Source: Clostridium mobile (GTDB taxonomy: Bacteria > Bacillota > Clostridia > Clostridiales > Clostridiaceae). Taken from it: a stretch of 64,000 bases of DNA. The notes below the pieces were generated by a model that was not told where the DNA came from, did no database searches, and saw only the letters and a program-made list of their open reading frames with translations. Positions 20,904 through 29,971 of this stretch are shown here, piece by piece (position 1 is the first letter of the stretch; the number at the start of each line of letters is the position of its first letter). The position numbers were made by a program, and so were the translations under genes. The stretch spans positions 372,001 to 436,000 of the forward strand of contig NZ_JAHLQF010000004.1 in the NCBI RefSeq assembly GCF_018918285.1, given 5' to 3'.

Positions 20904-21935
20904 TTAGTAATTATTAAATAATTTTAAAATTTCTTTCGCAGCACCTTCATCTGTTATTAGAACACCATTTTTATTATTTAATTCAGTAGCGATTATAGCC
21001 TCGCCTTTACTGCCTCCACCTGCCACTGCAATTATATGTTCCACATCACCTATGTGCTGATTCTTTATACCCATAGTGGGTGTGTAGTATATTACATTTC
21101 CTTCTCTATCGAAGTAATAACCAAAGGCTTCTCCAACAGCTCCCTTAAGTTTCAACATCTCTATCTCTTCATCAGACAACCCTCTTCTTTTTGCCATTTC
21201 ATCAGCTCTACCAATGCCGTAAATTAATATATTAGCACTATATATTATATCTAAAATATCTTTAACTGATTTTTCTTTTATCATGGCGTTTACAGCCTCA
21301 CTGCTTAAATTATCTGGAGCATGAAGGAGCTTATAGTTACAGTTAAACTTATTAGCTAACTTTGAAACTAAGGTATTTGCTTGGGTTTCTAAATTCCTAC
21401 CCATTCCACCTCTAGCAGGCACTATTGTCACGTTAGACAAATTATTTAGCTTTGACATATTTTCCACCACATCTCTCACTGTAGTTCCACCAGTAAGAGC
21501 AATTACATTGCCATCGTCCAAAATGCTTTTTAGATAATTTGCTGAAGCCTTTCCTAATTCTTTCATTACATTTAAATCTTCATCTAAATCTCCTGGAACT
21601 ATTATTACATTTTTTATCCCTAGCCGTTCTTTGATTATTTCTTCTAAATCATTTAAACCTTTAATTTGATGTATGTAATTTTTTAATTTATCTATCACTT
21701 CTTCCCCATAGGGTGTTATAATCATTCCTGGGAGAGTGATTTCTATAAAGTTTTGTTCCTTCAGAAAGTTAATTTCTGTTCTAACAATTCTTTCACTTAC
21801 GTCTAAATTTCTGGCTAGCATTCTTCTTCCAATAGGCTGATTGTAATAAATATTTCTTAATATATTATATCTTTTTTCCATAACTTCTATCATCTCAGGT
21901 ATGATCTTTTGTTGTATTTTTAATACTTCCTCCAA
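20904..21935 (-). CDS. cggR: central glycolytic genes regulator CggR
   Basis: A SorC/DeoR-type repressor of about 343 residues. The N-terminal winged helix has IGRRMLARNLDVSERIVRTEINFLKEQNFIE. The sugar-phosphate binding domain shows ALTGGTTVRDV, VPARGGMGRN, IYGIGRADEMAKRR and AVAGGGSKGEA, matching Bacillus CggR as I recall it. It responds to fructose 1,6-bisphosphate in that organism. Starts at GTG 21968 and ATG 21956 are possible. The TTG at 21935 is favoured, as AGAGGGG lies eight bases upstream and the length then matches the family. The GTG at 21968 lies inside the operator. It is the first gene of the glycolytic operon. Confidence 0.94.
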   Translation of the reverse strand: MEEVLKIQQKIIPEMIEVMEKRYNILRNIYYNQPIGRRMLARNLDVSERIVRTEINFLKEQNFIEITLPGMIITPYGEEVIDKLKNYIHQIKGLNDLEEIIKERLGIKNVIIVPGDLDEDLNVMKELGKASANYLKSILDDGNVIALTGGTTVRDVVENMSKLNNLSNVTIVPARGGMGRNLETQANTLVSKLANKFNCNYKLLHAPDNLSSEAVNAMIKEKSVKDILDIIYSANILIYGIGRADEMAKRRGLSDEEIEMLKLKGAVGEAFGYYFDREGNVIYYTPTMGIKNQHIGDVEHIIAVAGGGSKGEAIIATELNNKNGVLITDEGAAKEILKLFNNY

Positions 21936-21961
21936 CCGAAGCACCCCTCTGGCCATAATTT

Positions 21962-22021
21962 GTCCCACTAATTAATTTTTAGTCCCACTTATATTATAAA
22001 CCAATCTGAATTATTTTCCAA
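21962..22021 (-). promoter_or_regulatory. sigma-A promoter and CggR-type operator of the glycolytic operon
   Basis: On the minus strand TTGGAA (22021-22016), a 17-nt spacer and TATAAT (21998-21993) form a near-ideal promoter with a start near 21986. Two direct copies of AGTGGGAC follow (minus strand 21989-21982 and 21969-21962), exactly 20 bp apart. That is the same period as the two CGGGAC half-sites of the Bacillus CggR operator. The operator overlaps the transcription start and early leader, fitting repression by blocking initiation or elongation. Confidence 0.8.
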
Positions 22022-22056
22022 TAGCGAAAACATAAATTTAAGTAAATAAAATTTAA

Positions 22057-22086
22057 ATAGAGAAGAAATGTATTACTCTTCTCTAT
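22057..22086 (-). terminator. terminator after rpoN
   Basis: A perfect 10-bp stem (ATAGAGAAGA, loop of 10, TCTTCTCTAT) lies 21 bases past the rpoN stop. It is followed on minus by a T-rich tract. It separates rpoN from the cggR promoter. Confidence 0.65.
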
Positions 22087-22107
22087 CTTTTATTAATTAT
22101 AATTTAA

Positions 22108-23472
22108 TTAATATCGTTTCCTTCCCTTAGAAGACTTTATTCCAATTTCTTCTCTGTATTTTGCCACGGTTCTTCTTGAAATATTCACGCCATTATTTTT
22201 TAATGTATCCGCTATATTCTGGTCTGACAATGGATTACTCTTATCTTCCTTATTAATTAAATCTTCTATTTTTCTTTTAACTTCTACTGTAGATAGAGAA
22301 TCTTCTGCTCCTTTAAAAGTCAATCCAGTGGTAAATAAATCTCTTATCTTTATAGTTCCTTTATCTGTATGAATGTATTTATCCCTAATAGCTCTACTTA
22401 TTGTAGATTCATGCATTTCTAACACATCTGCAATCTCTTTTAGAGTCATTGGCTTTAAATATTTTTGCCCATGATCAAAATAATCTTTTTGTATTAAAAT
22501 TATTTTTTCCAAAACCCTATAAATTGTACTTTTTCTTTGTTCAATACTTTTTATTAAAAAAGTAGCACTATCTAATCTATCCTTAACAAACTCTACTGCT
22601 TGTTTATCTTCTCCATTATTAATTATTCCTTTGTAAAGATTATTAATAGTTAATCTAGGAGTTAATTCCTCATTCATTATTATATGATATTCTCCGTCCA
22701 ACTTTTTTATATAAGCATCTGGAAGAATATATCTAACCTCTTCTCCAGTATAAAAACCTCTGGAAGGCTTAGGTTGGAGGGTTTTTATAAAATCACCGTA
22801 ACTTTGAGCCTTTTTAACATCTATATTAAAAGATCTAGCAATAGAATTATATTTATTTTCAGCAATATCTTCTAAATGATTATCTATAATTCCAAATAAT
22901 ATAGTATCGTATAATCCTCTTTTTTCACATTGAATTCTCAAACATTCCTTTAAGTCTCTAGCACAGATTCCATCAGGCTCTAAACTCTGAATTACTTCAA
23001 GAGCCTCCTCTACTAAATCCAATGGCATTCTAAGCTGGTTCTGTATGTTTTCTAAAGTTTCAGCCAAGTATCCTCTATCGTCTATATTTTCAATTATATA
23101 TTCACCTATAAATTTTATGGAATCCTTTTCATTCAAGTAACACAATTGCTCAAATAAGTATTCTTTGAGAGACTTCTTTTCACTAATAAAAGCAAAAGGG
23201 GAAACTTCCTCATCATCACTTTTATAATTTCCGTAATAGCCATAATTGTCAGATTCTAAATATTCTATCATTTTTTTGTAGTCTATTGTATTTGACTTCT
23301 CTCTATTTTCACCATATTTAACTTCTAAAAGAGGATTTTCTTGTATTTCTTTCTCTACGAGTTTTTGTAGTTCATATGAAGATAATTGCAGTATTTTGAC
23401 GGAAAGTTGCATTTGTGGTGTCATTATTAATTTTTGTTCCTGTGAAATATTTAAATTAAAATCCATATTCAT
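22108..23472 (-). CDS. rpoN: RNA polymerase sigma-54 factor
   Basis: A 454-residue sigma-54. The N-terminal activator-interacting region is leucine/glutamine rich (QKLIMTPQMQLSVKILQLSSYEL). The central core-binding domain is present, and the C-terminus has the helix-turn-helix (LKEIADVLEMHESTISRAI) and the RpoN box (SRRTVAKYRE). Activator-dependent transcription from -24/-12 promoters is its known role. AAAGGTG precedes ATG 23472. No bacterial enhancer-binding protein or convincing -24/-12 promoter was noticed in the window, so its regulon lies elsewhere. Confidence 0.95.
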   Translation of the reverse strand: MNMDFNLNISQEQKLIMTPQMQLSVKILQLSSYELQKLVEKEIQENPLLEVKYGENREKSNTIDYKKMIEYLESDNYGYYGNYKSDDEEVSPFAFISEKKSLKEYLFEQLCYLNEKDSIKFIGEYIIENIDDRGYLAETLENIQNQLRMPLDLVEEALEVIQSLEPDGICARDLKECLRIQCEKRGLYDTILFGIIDNHLEDIAENKYNSIARSFNIDVKKAQSYGDFIKTLQPKPSRGFYTGEEVRYILPDAYIKKLDGEYHIIMNEELTPRLTINNLYKGIINNGEDKQAVEFVKDRLDSATFLIKSIEQRKSTIYRVLEKIILIQKDYFDHGQKYLKPMTLKEIADVLEMHESTISRAIRDKYIHTDKGTIKIRDLFTTGLTFKGAEDSLSTVEVKRKIEDLINKEDKSNPLSDQNIADTLKNNGVNISRRTVAKYREEIGIKSSKGRKRY

Positions 23473-23628
23473 TTAATCAACACCTTTCATACAGCTATAT
23501 TATAGCACTTTACAAGACTATAGTACAAGTATTAGGCTCTTCATTTTAAATTATAGCAAACTTGATATGCTTTAGTATAGATAAATTTCTATTATTTTTT
23601 ACAATTTTTTTAATATTTTAAAGAATAA

Positions 23629-23658
23629 AAAAAGAGTGTAGTTTAATACACTCTTTTT
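23629..23658 (-). terminator. terminator of the BMP ABC importer operon
   Basis: A 12-bp perfect stem (AAAAAGAGTGTA, loop GTTTAA, TACACTCTTTTT) lies 4 bases past the last permease stop, with a clear U-run on minus. Confidence 0.85.
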
Positions 23659-23662
23659 AAAA

Positions 23663-24598
23663 TTATCTTTGACCTTTTTCGTAAGGTACACCATTTGCAG
23701 CTGGAGATTTAGTTCTACCAACAAATCCCGCAAGAACAAGCATAGTCATTATATATGGGAATGCTGCATAAAATTCTCCAGGAATACTCCATCCAAATCC
23801 CTTAGCAAATAATTGGAAGGTCTCTGCAAATGCAAAAAGCATAGATGCCCACATGGCATTAACAGGCTTCCAGTTACCGAATATCATAGCCGCTAATGCT
23901 ATAAATCCTCTACCACTAACCATATTTTCTCTATATAAATTCATTATACCTATAGATAAAGTAGCTCCTCCAAGCCCTCCTAATACTCCAGATAAAACAA
24001 CACATAAATATCTTATTTTATATACATTTATACCTAGAGTATCCGCTGCCTTTGGATGCTCTCCTACAGATCTTATTCTTAAACCTAATGGTGTCTTATA
24101 CAAAACGTAATGGGATACAAAAACCAAAATTAAAGCCATAAAAACAAACCAATTTAATTCTTTTAAGATAGGTCCAAGTATTGGTACCTTTGCCATCAAT
24201 TCAGCTGGATAAGGTATTGAAGGCACAACACTAGTTTGAGAGTTTGTTTTAAAAAACTTTACTATTAAATATCCAGTCAAGGCAGATGCAAAAACATTAA
24301 TTCCTACACCTGAAATAATTTGGTCAGCCTTTAAATTTATACTTAAATAAGCATGTATCAACGCCATAATTGCTCCTGATACCATTGCAAACAATATACC
24401 TATCCAAGGATTACCTGTTAAATAAGATCCATATACCGCAAAGAAAGCACCTGTAGTCATAAAGCCCTCAAGGGCAATATTTACAACTCCTGATTTTTCT
24501 GAAAACACTCCACCTAAAGCTGCAAATATAAGTGGTGTGGCAAGTCTTAAGGTGGCAGCAATAATTCCAATTAAAGAAATCATCAATGAATTATCCAT
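23663..24598 (-). CDS. nucleoside ABC transporter permease (NupQ/YufQ-like)
   Basis: A 311-residue inner-membrane permease of the BPD/branched-chain type. It has about eight hydrophobic segments, an early GGVFSEKSGVVNIALEGFM segment typical of this group, and the coupling-helix sequence GLRIRSVGEHPKAADTLGI. With the next two genes and the lipoprotein it forms a BMP-family importer. By homology these take up purine nucleosides; the substrate is not proven here. Start ATG 24598 overlaps the upstream permease by 8 bases. Confidence 0.88.
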   Translation of the reverse strand: MDNSLMISLIGIIAATLRLATPLIFAALGGVFSEKSGVVNIALEGFMTTGAFFAVYGSYLTGNPWIGILFAMVSGAIMALIHAYLSINLKADQIISGVGINVFASALTGYLIVKFFKTNSQTSVVPSIPYPAELMAKVPILGPILKELNWFVFMALILVFVSHYVLYKTPLGLRIRSVGEHPKAADTLGINVYKIRYLCVVLSGVLGGLGGATLSIGIMNLYRENMVSGRGFIALAAMIFGNWKPVNAMWASMLFAFAETFQLFAKGFGWSIPGEFYAAFPYIMTMLVLAGFVGRTKSPAANGVPYEKGQR

Positions 24599-25649
24599 TT
24601 ACTAATGCCCCCTTCTTTCTTTTTTTAATTATTAATCTAAATACATATTCTCCCGCTATGAATATTATTACAATACCCTGTATTAAATAAACTATTGTTT
24701 TCGGTATTCCAAATAACATAAGAGTTCCAGAGCTGAAATTTAATGCCCCAAACAATAAAGCTGATAATAATATACCAAAAGGATTACTCTTACCTACTAA
24801 AGCTACTGCTATTCCGTCCATACCAAAGTTTGTAAATCCAAATAACTGAATGGACTGATGCTGAACACCCATAGTATGTATAGCTCCACCTATTCCTGCT
24901 ATAGCTCCTGATATAACCATAGCTAAGACTATATTCTTATTAATGTTTATACCGCCGTATTCTGCAGAAGATGGGCTAAAGCCAACGGCTCTTATTTCAT
25001 AACCTGTGGTAGTTTTCCAAAATAGGAAATATACTAAAAAGGCACATATAACACCTATGAAAATACCTACATTTAATCTATTATATTCTCCTAAAAATCT
25101 ATAAAGTTTAGCAGAGTCTTGTATTACATTGGTACTAGCAGAGTTTGGTTTATGGAAAGGTCCCATAACCAAATAATTAGTAAAATGTTGAGCAATAAAA
25201 TTCATCATTATAGTATTTACAACTTCATTCGTTCCAATCTTAGCCTTTAAATATCCTGGGACTGCTGCCCAAGCCATACCTGCCAAAGCCCCCGCCATCA
25301 TAGTAAGAGGTATATGTATTATCTTTGGTATACCAGGTATTAAACCAACTAAAGTTGCTGTAGTCATACCCATAATAAATTGACCTTCTACCCCTATATT
25401 AAATAATCCTGTCTTAAAAGCAACAGCATGAGCTAATCCAGTAAATATAAGAGGCGTTGCAAAAACAAAGGATTCAATTAAGTTCATACTTGTCCCAAAG
25501 CTTCCCTTCCAAATAGAAGTAAAAAGTAATTGTGCTGCTGCCACAAATCCGTAGCCTTTCGCCCACATAACGAAGAATACTGATATAAATAAGGCTAATA
25601 ATATTGATAATATAGATACTAAAAAACTCTTTATTAAATCCTTATTCAT
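24591..25649 (-). CDS. nucleoside ABC transporter permease (NupP/YufP-like)
   Basis: A 352-residue permease with about ten membrane segments. The family-typical FKTGLFNIGVEGQFIMG segment near residue 80 and the coupling-loop sequence TTGYEIRAVGFSPSSAEYGGI are present. It forms the heteromeric membrane channel with the NupQ-like protein. It overlaps the genes on both sides by 8 bases, showing tight translational coupling. Confidence 0.88.
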   Translation of the reverse strand: MNKDLIKSFLVSILSILLALFISVFFVMWAKGYGFVAAAQLLFTSIWKGSFGTSMNLIESFVFATPLIFTGLAHAVAFKTGLFNIGVEGQFIMGMTTATLVGLIPGIPKIIHIPLTMMAGALAGMAWAAVPGYLKAKIGTNEVVNTIMMNFIAQHFTNYLVMGPFHKPNSASTNVIQDSAKLYRFLGEYNRLNVGIFIGVICAFLVYFLFWKTTTGYEIRAVGFSPSSAEYGGININKNIVLAMVISGAIAGIGGAIHTMGVQHQSIQLFGFTNFGMDGIAVALVGKSNPFGILLSALLFGALNFSSGTLMLFGIPKTIVYLIQGIVIIFIAGEYVFRLIIKKRKKGALVNG

Positions 25650-27186
25650 TCTTCTTACCTCCTTCTACCTCTTTTTGTAAAGTTCCACCAGCCATAAGTA
25701 TTCCAAGCTTTTGCTCTGTAGCATCCTTTACATTTAATATATCTACAATCTCACCATCATATATTACTGCTATTCTATCTGATAATGACATAACTTCATC
25801 TAATTCTAGAGAAACCAAAAGTACTCCTCTACCATTATCTCTTTCTTGAATTAACCTTTTGTGTATATATTCAATAGCCCCTACATCCAAACCTCTGGTA
25901 GGTTGTGCAGCTATTATCATCTGTGGATCTTTTTCAATTTCTCTAGCTACAATTAGCTTTTGTTGATTACCCCCTGATAAAGCTGAAGCTGCTACATCTT
26001 CATTTGGAGTTCTTACGTCAAAATTTTTAATTAAAGTATTTACATGTTCTCTTATTTTTTTATAATTCATTATAATTCCTTTTGAGTAAGGTTCCTTATA
26101 GTGAATTCCTAAAACCGAGTTTTCAAGTAGGGAATACTTAAGTACAAGTCCTCTCTTATGTCTATCCTCAGGAATATGTCCTATCCCCGCGTCCATAATC
26201 TCTCTTGTAGTTTTCCCTGTGATATCTTCACCTTTTAAATAAACCTTACCGTCAGTAACTTTTCTTAAACCTACTATTGACTCTATCAGTTCTTTTTGAC
26301 CGTTTCCATCTACTCCAGCTATTCCTAAAATTTCACCTGATTTTAACTCTAGATTTATTCCCTTTAAAGCTGGTAACTCTCTATGGTCTAACGCCTTTAA
26401 GTTTTCTAATTTTAAAATAACATCTCCTACTTTAGGCTCATTTTTTTCAACTACTAAGTTAACCTTTCTTCCAACCATCATTTCAGCTAATTTATCTATA
26501 TTAGTTTCTTTTGTATTTACAGTATCTATATATTTTCCTCTTCTTATTATAGTTACCCTATCACTCATACTCATAACTTCTTTTAATTTATGGGTAATTA
26601 ATATAATTGATTTTCCTTCTTTAACTAGATTTTTCAGTATAACACCCAATTCGATAATTTCTTGAGGTGTTAATACTGCTGTTGGTTCATCTAGAATTAA
26701 TATTTCTGCTCCTCTGTAAAGAGCCTTTAAAATCTCAACTTTTTGTTGTTGTCCTACTGTAATATCTTCAATTATTGCTTCTGGATCTATATTAAATCCA
26801 TATTTATCTGCAAGTTCTTTAGTATCTTTTTTAGCCTTTTCCATATTTATAGTCATAGATCCTTTTTTAGGTTCTTGACCTAATACCATATTTTCTGCCA
26901 CACTAAAATTATGCACAAGCATAAAATGCTGGTGTACCATTCCTATCCCTAACTTTATAGCATCTTTAGGATTTTTTATATCTGACTTTGTGCCATTTAT
27001 ATATATTTCTCCAGATTCCTGCTGATAAAGTCCATAAAGAATGTTCATTAAAGTGGTTTTTCCTGCACCATTTTCTCCTAATAATACATGTATTTCTCCT
27101 TTATTCAGTTCAAAATCTACATTATCATTTGCAATAGTTCCCGGAAAAACTTTAGTTATTCCTTTCATTTCAACAACTTTTGTCAT
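25642..27186 (-). CDS. nucleoside ABC transporter, double ATPase (NupO-like)
   Basis: A 514-residue protein with two ABC domains, as in sugar/nucleoside importers. The first has Walker A GENGAGKTTL, signature VGQQQKVEILKAL and Walker B ILILDEPTA. The second has a degenerate Walker A region (GVDGNGQKELIE) and signature SGGNQQKLIVAREI. Its Walker B (MIIAAQPTRGLD) lacks the usual Asp-Glu pair. One site is therefore likely inactive, a known trait of this family. AAGGAGG precedes ATG 27186. Confidence 0.92.
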   Translation of the reverse strand: MTKVVEMKGITKVFPGTIANDNVDFELNKGEIHVLLGENGAGKTTLMNILYGLYQQESGEIYINGTKSDIKNPKDAIKLGIGMVHQHFMLVHNFSVAENMVLGQEPKKGSMTINMEKAKKDTKELADKYGFNIDPEAIIEDITVGQQQKVEILKALYRGAEILILDEPTAVLTPQEIIELGVILKNLVKEGKSIILITHKLKEVMSMSDRVTIIRRGKYIDTVNTKETNIDKLAEMMVGRKVNLVVEKNEPKVGDVILKLENLKALDHRELPALKGINLELKSGEILGIAGVDGNGQKELIESIVGLRKVTDGKVYLKGEDITGKTTREIMDAGIGHIPEDRHKRGLVLKYSLLENSVLGIHYKEPYSKGIIMNYKKIREHVNTLIKNFDVRTPNEDVAASALSGGNQQKLIVAREIEKDPQMIIAAQPTRGLDVGAIEYIHKRLIQERDNGRGVLLVSLELDEVMSLSDRIAVIYDGEIVDILNVKDATEQKLGILMAGGTLQKEVEGGKKNE

Positions 27187-27272
27187 GATAGTCCTCCTTT
27201 CTTACCACCTTTTAGTGAATAATTAGATAAAAAGGCTAGATGCAACAAGCATCTAGCCATGCACTTGCAATA

Positions 27273-28376
27273 TTAAATCTCTGGAACTTTAAATGCCTTA
27301 AGTTCTGCTCTTGTTCCTGGAACCTTGAATTTTTCTGCTTTTATTGCTTCTTTATATTTGTCCGCTAATTCTAATGCATCTTTCTGAACTTCTGGATGAA
27401 CTGTTGGTGCTATACCAACTCTGTCTTCTTTTATTCCAACAACTTTATGTTCTCCACCTTTGAAAGTTCCATCTTGGATAGATTTTATTGTATCGTAAAC
27501 AACTCCTCCAACTTTCTTTTCCATGGAGATCATTATATGATTTTTGTATTCAGCTAGTTCTGGGTCTGCTGCTTGGTCTGAGTCAACACCTATAGCCCAC
27601 TTGTCCATATCTTTTGCAGCTTTAAATAATCCAAGGCCAGCTCCGCCTGCTGCGTGGAATATTATATCAGCACCAGCGTTATAAAGCATTTTTGCAGCTT
27701 CTACACCTTTTTGCTGATCTGTAAAGGAGTCAATGTATCTTGTAAACTTTCCTGGGGTTTTTTCATCAACAGGCATTAATAATTTTCCTGCTTCTGGATT
27801 AACAGACATAACTCCAGCTACAAATCCAGTTTCAAATCTATTTATAACTTCCCCTTCTTTTCCGCCTATGAATCCAATTTTATTAGTTTTAGTCATTTTT
27901 CCTGCTATAACTCCAGCAAGGAATGAACCTTCTTCTTCTTTGAATGTTATTGATAATGTATTTGGTGTGTCAACTTTAGCATCAACTATTAAGAATTTCT
28001 TATCAGGTAATTGTTTTGAAACATTCCCCATAGCTTGTTCCATCATAAAGCCACAGCCTACTATTAAATCAGCAACACTAGCCATGTTCTTTAAATTTGG
28101 TTCATATTGTTCTTGTTGTTTTGATTCAATTGCTGGCATATTTTCAATTCCTAATTCAGCCTTAGCTTTTTCAAGTCCTACGTAAGCAGACTGGTTAAAT
28201 GAACCGTCATTTACTCCACCTTCATCAGTAACAAGTCCAGCTTTTATGCTTGTTTCCTGTGCAGCTGGCTCTTTACCCTCTCCAGCAGGTTTCTTTTCTC
28301 CGCCACCACAACCTGCGAATAATGTAACTGACATTAACGCAGCTGTAAGTAGGGACACTAATCTCTTTTTATTCAT
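27273..28376 (-). CDS. BMP-family nucleoside-binding lipoprotein
   Basis: A 367-residue surface lipoprotein. The signal peptide ends in the lipobox LFAGC (Cys near residue 22), followed by a short low-complexity linker. The binding domain shows AGLVTDEGGVNDGSFNQSAY, FIGGKEGEVINRFETGFVAG and a DIIFHAAGGAG segment, as in BMP/Med proteins that bind purine nucleosides. The open frame extends 45 codons upstream. ATG 28376 is preferred because AGGAGGGG lies eight bases upstream and the signal peptide starts there. First gene of the importer operon. Confidence 0.93.
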   Translation of the reverse strand: MNKKRLVSLLTAALMSVTLFAGCGGGEKKPAGEGKEPAAQETSIKAGLVTDEGGVNDGSFNQSAYVGLEKAKAELGIENMPAIESKQQEQYEPNLKNMASVADLIVGCGFMMEQAMGNVSKQLPDKKFLIVDAKVDTPNTLSITFKEEEGSFLAGVIAGKMTKTNKIGFIGGKEGEVINRFETGFVAGVMSVNPEAGKLLMPVDEKTPGKFTRYIDSFTDQQKGVEAAKMLYNAGADIIFHAAGGAGLGLFKAAKDMDKWAIGVDSDQAADPELAEYKNHIMISMEKKVGGVVYDTIKSIQDGTFKGGEHKVVGIKEDRVGIAPTVHPEVQKDALELADKYKEAIKAEKFKVPGTRAELKAFKVPEI

Positions 28377-28434
28377 TTCTAATACCCCTCCTAAAAAAAT
28401 ATATATTAAAATTTTGAATAGCATAATTATTATT

Positions 28435-28448
28435 CTACATCGTTTACA
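28435..28448 (-). promoter_or_regulatory. possible cre (CcpA) site in the importer leader
   Basis: The minus-strand sequence TGTAAACGATGTAG agrees at 12 of 14 positions with the CcpA consensus TGWAANCGNTNWCA. It lies between the promoter at 28483-28511 and the lipoprotein start, where CcpA could act as a roadblock. Match by eye only. Confidence 0.35.
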
Positions 28449-28482
28449 AATTTCCTTCTGCCCACCGGAAACCCGTGCTACT

Positions 28483-28511
28483 ATTTTACCACTTATCATT
28501 GGCTTTAACAA
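28483..28511 (-). promoter_or_regulatory. sigma-A promoter of the importer operon
   Basis: On the minus strand TTGTTA (28511-28506), a 17-nt spacer and TAAAAT (28488-28483) predict a start near 28476. This leaves a leader of about 100 nt that contains a GC-rich segment (28453-28476) and the cre-like site. No known purine riboswitch core was found in it. Confidence 0.45.
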
Positions 28512-28572
28512 TGAGTAATATTTTTTTTAATTCTATTAAAAATACCCTCATTAATTTCTTAATTTTTATGAG

Positions 28573-29412
28573 CTAATTGTTTTGTATAAAAACTACTCCA
28601 CAAGCTCCCCTTCCTGCATGCACGCCAACAACACATCCTACTTCACATTCTATAAATTCGACTTCTTTTTCCTTCAAATTTTCTCTTAAAATATCCAAAA
28701 TATCCTTATTTTCTACATGCAAAAGTATGGCAGTTTCGTCTTTCTTTATACCATTTTTGTCAATGTAATCCAATATGTATCTTATAGCTTTTTTACTTCC
28801 TCTTACCTTATCTATTACTGCCATTTCGCCATCTACTATTCCAACTATAGGTTTTATACCTAGTATACTACCTATAACCCCTGCAGTTTTAGATAATCTT
28901 CCACCTTTAACTAAATTATCTAGGGTTTCAAAGGCAAAGGCACACTTTACATGTGGTATTATTCTTAGTATTTCATTATAAATCTCTTCTGCACTTAATC
29001 CTTCTTCTTTTAATTTTGCTGCTTTAATTACTATGGCACCAAAAGTTGCTGTAACCTTTTGAGAATCTATTACATATATAGAATCACTTTCAAGCATGTC
29101 TCTAGCTATACACGCTGATTGATAGGTTCCACTCATCTTCGAAGAAATATGTAATGAAACTATTTTATATCCTTCATCTAAATACTTCTTATAATATTCC
29201 ATAAACCTTTGAGGATTAACCTGCGCTGTGGTTGGAAATGTATCTGAATTATCCATTCTTTCCAATAATTCATGAAGGTTTATATCTACCCCATCAGTAT
29301 AGGTTTCCTCTCCGAAATTTACATATAAGGGAATGACTTCTATGTCATATTTGTCAATTACACTTTTAGGCAAATCTGACGTGCTATCTGTTATTATTTT
29401 TATCTTCTCCAT
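28573..29412 (-). CDS. DegV family fatty-acid-binding protein
   Basis: A 279-residue DegV (FakB-like) protein. The N-terminal TDSTSDLP motif, the TTAQVNPQRF segment, SSKMSGTYQSA and KGGRLSKTAG are family hallmarks. Known members bind a fatty acid and present it to the FakA kinase. No FakA gene is in the window. It follows trmL by 13 bases and has GGAGGG before ATG 29412, so the two are probably co-transcribed. Confidence 0.92.
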   Translation of the reverse strand: MEKIKIITDSTSDLPKSVIDKYDIEVIPLYVNFGEETYTDGVDINLHELLERMDNSDTFPTTAQVNPQRFMEYYKKYLDEGYKIVSLHISSKMSGTYQSACIARDMLESDSIYVIDSQKVTATFGAIVIKAAKLKEEGLSAEEIYNEILRIIPHVKCAFAFETLDNLVKGGRLSKTAGVIGSILGIKPIVGIVDGEMAVIDKVRGSKKAIRYILDYIDKNGIKKDETAILLHVENKDILDILRENLKEKEVEFIECEVGCVVGVHAGRGACGVVFIQNN

Positions 29413-29425
29413 TGCTAAAACCCTC

Positions 29426-29893
29426 CTACTTCATATTTGGAAAATTCATTTGTCTTAAAGCTTCATAAGTTACTATAGAAACAGTATTTGAGAGATTTAA
29501 TGACCTAGTAGTTGTATTAATCATAGGAACCCTTATAGAATTTTCCATCTCACTATTTCTTATATAATCTGGTAACCCTGAAGACTCTCTTCCAAATACA
29601 ATAAAGTCCCCTTCTTTATATTTTACATCACTATGAAATTTGCTTGCATGAGTTGTGGAAAAATAAAACTTTCCATCCTTATACTTTTCTCTTAAGTCTT
29701 CATAAGACTTATGAATTTCCAAATCTAGATATTGCCAGTAATCTAAACCTGCTCTCTTCAAATGTTTTTCATCTAAGCTAAATCCTAAAGGTTCAATTAG
29801 ATGAAGTTTACAGTTAGTAAGTACACAAGTTCTAGCTATATTACCTGTATTTTGCGGAATTTCTGGTTGAAATAATACTATATTTAAAAACAC
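29426..29893 (-). CDS. trmL: tRNA (cytidine/uridine-34-2'-O)-methyltransferase TrmL
   Basis: A 155-residue SPOUT methyltransferase that methylates the ribose of the wobble base in tRNA-Leu isoacceptors. Motifs are FQPEIPQNTGNIARTC, FGRESSGLP and the knot segment RVPM followed by RSLNLSNTVSIVTYEALRQ. The start is a GTG at 29893 with GGGGG seven bases upstream. Length is standard. Confidence 0.93.
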   Translation of the reverse strand: MFLNIVLFQPEIPQNTGNIARTCVLTNCKLHLIEPLGFSLDEKHLKRAGLDYWQYLDLEIHKSYEDLREKYKDGKFYFSTTHASKFHSDVKYKEGDFIVFGRESSGLPDYIRNSEMENSIRVPMINTTTRSLNLSNTVSIVTYEALRQMNFPNMK

Positions 29894-29971
29894 TTATATT
29901 CCCCCTTATATTAAAGCCATGGTAAATATATATCCTAATATTACTCTATAATTAATAAATAGTAAAGCATA

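Noticed and set aside
22108-23472. Sigma-54 promoters linked to rpoN in this window
   Set aside because: No convincing TGGCAC-N5-TTGC site was found upstream of genes in the window; near-matches fall inside coding sequence.
28377-28510. Purine riboswitch upstream of the nucleoside-type importer
   Set aside because: The conserved three-way junction core sequences of purine riboswitches are missing on the minus strand.
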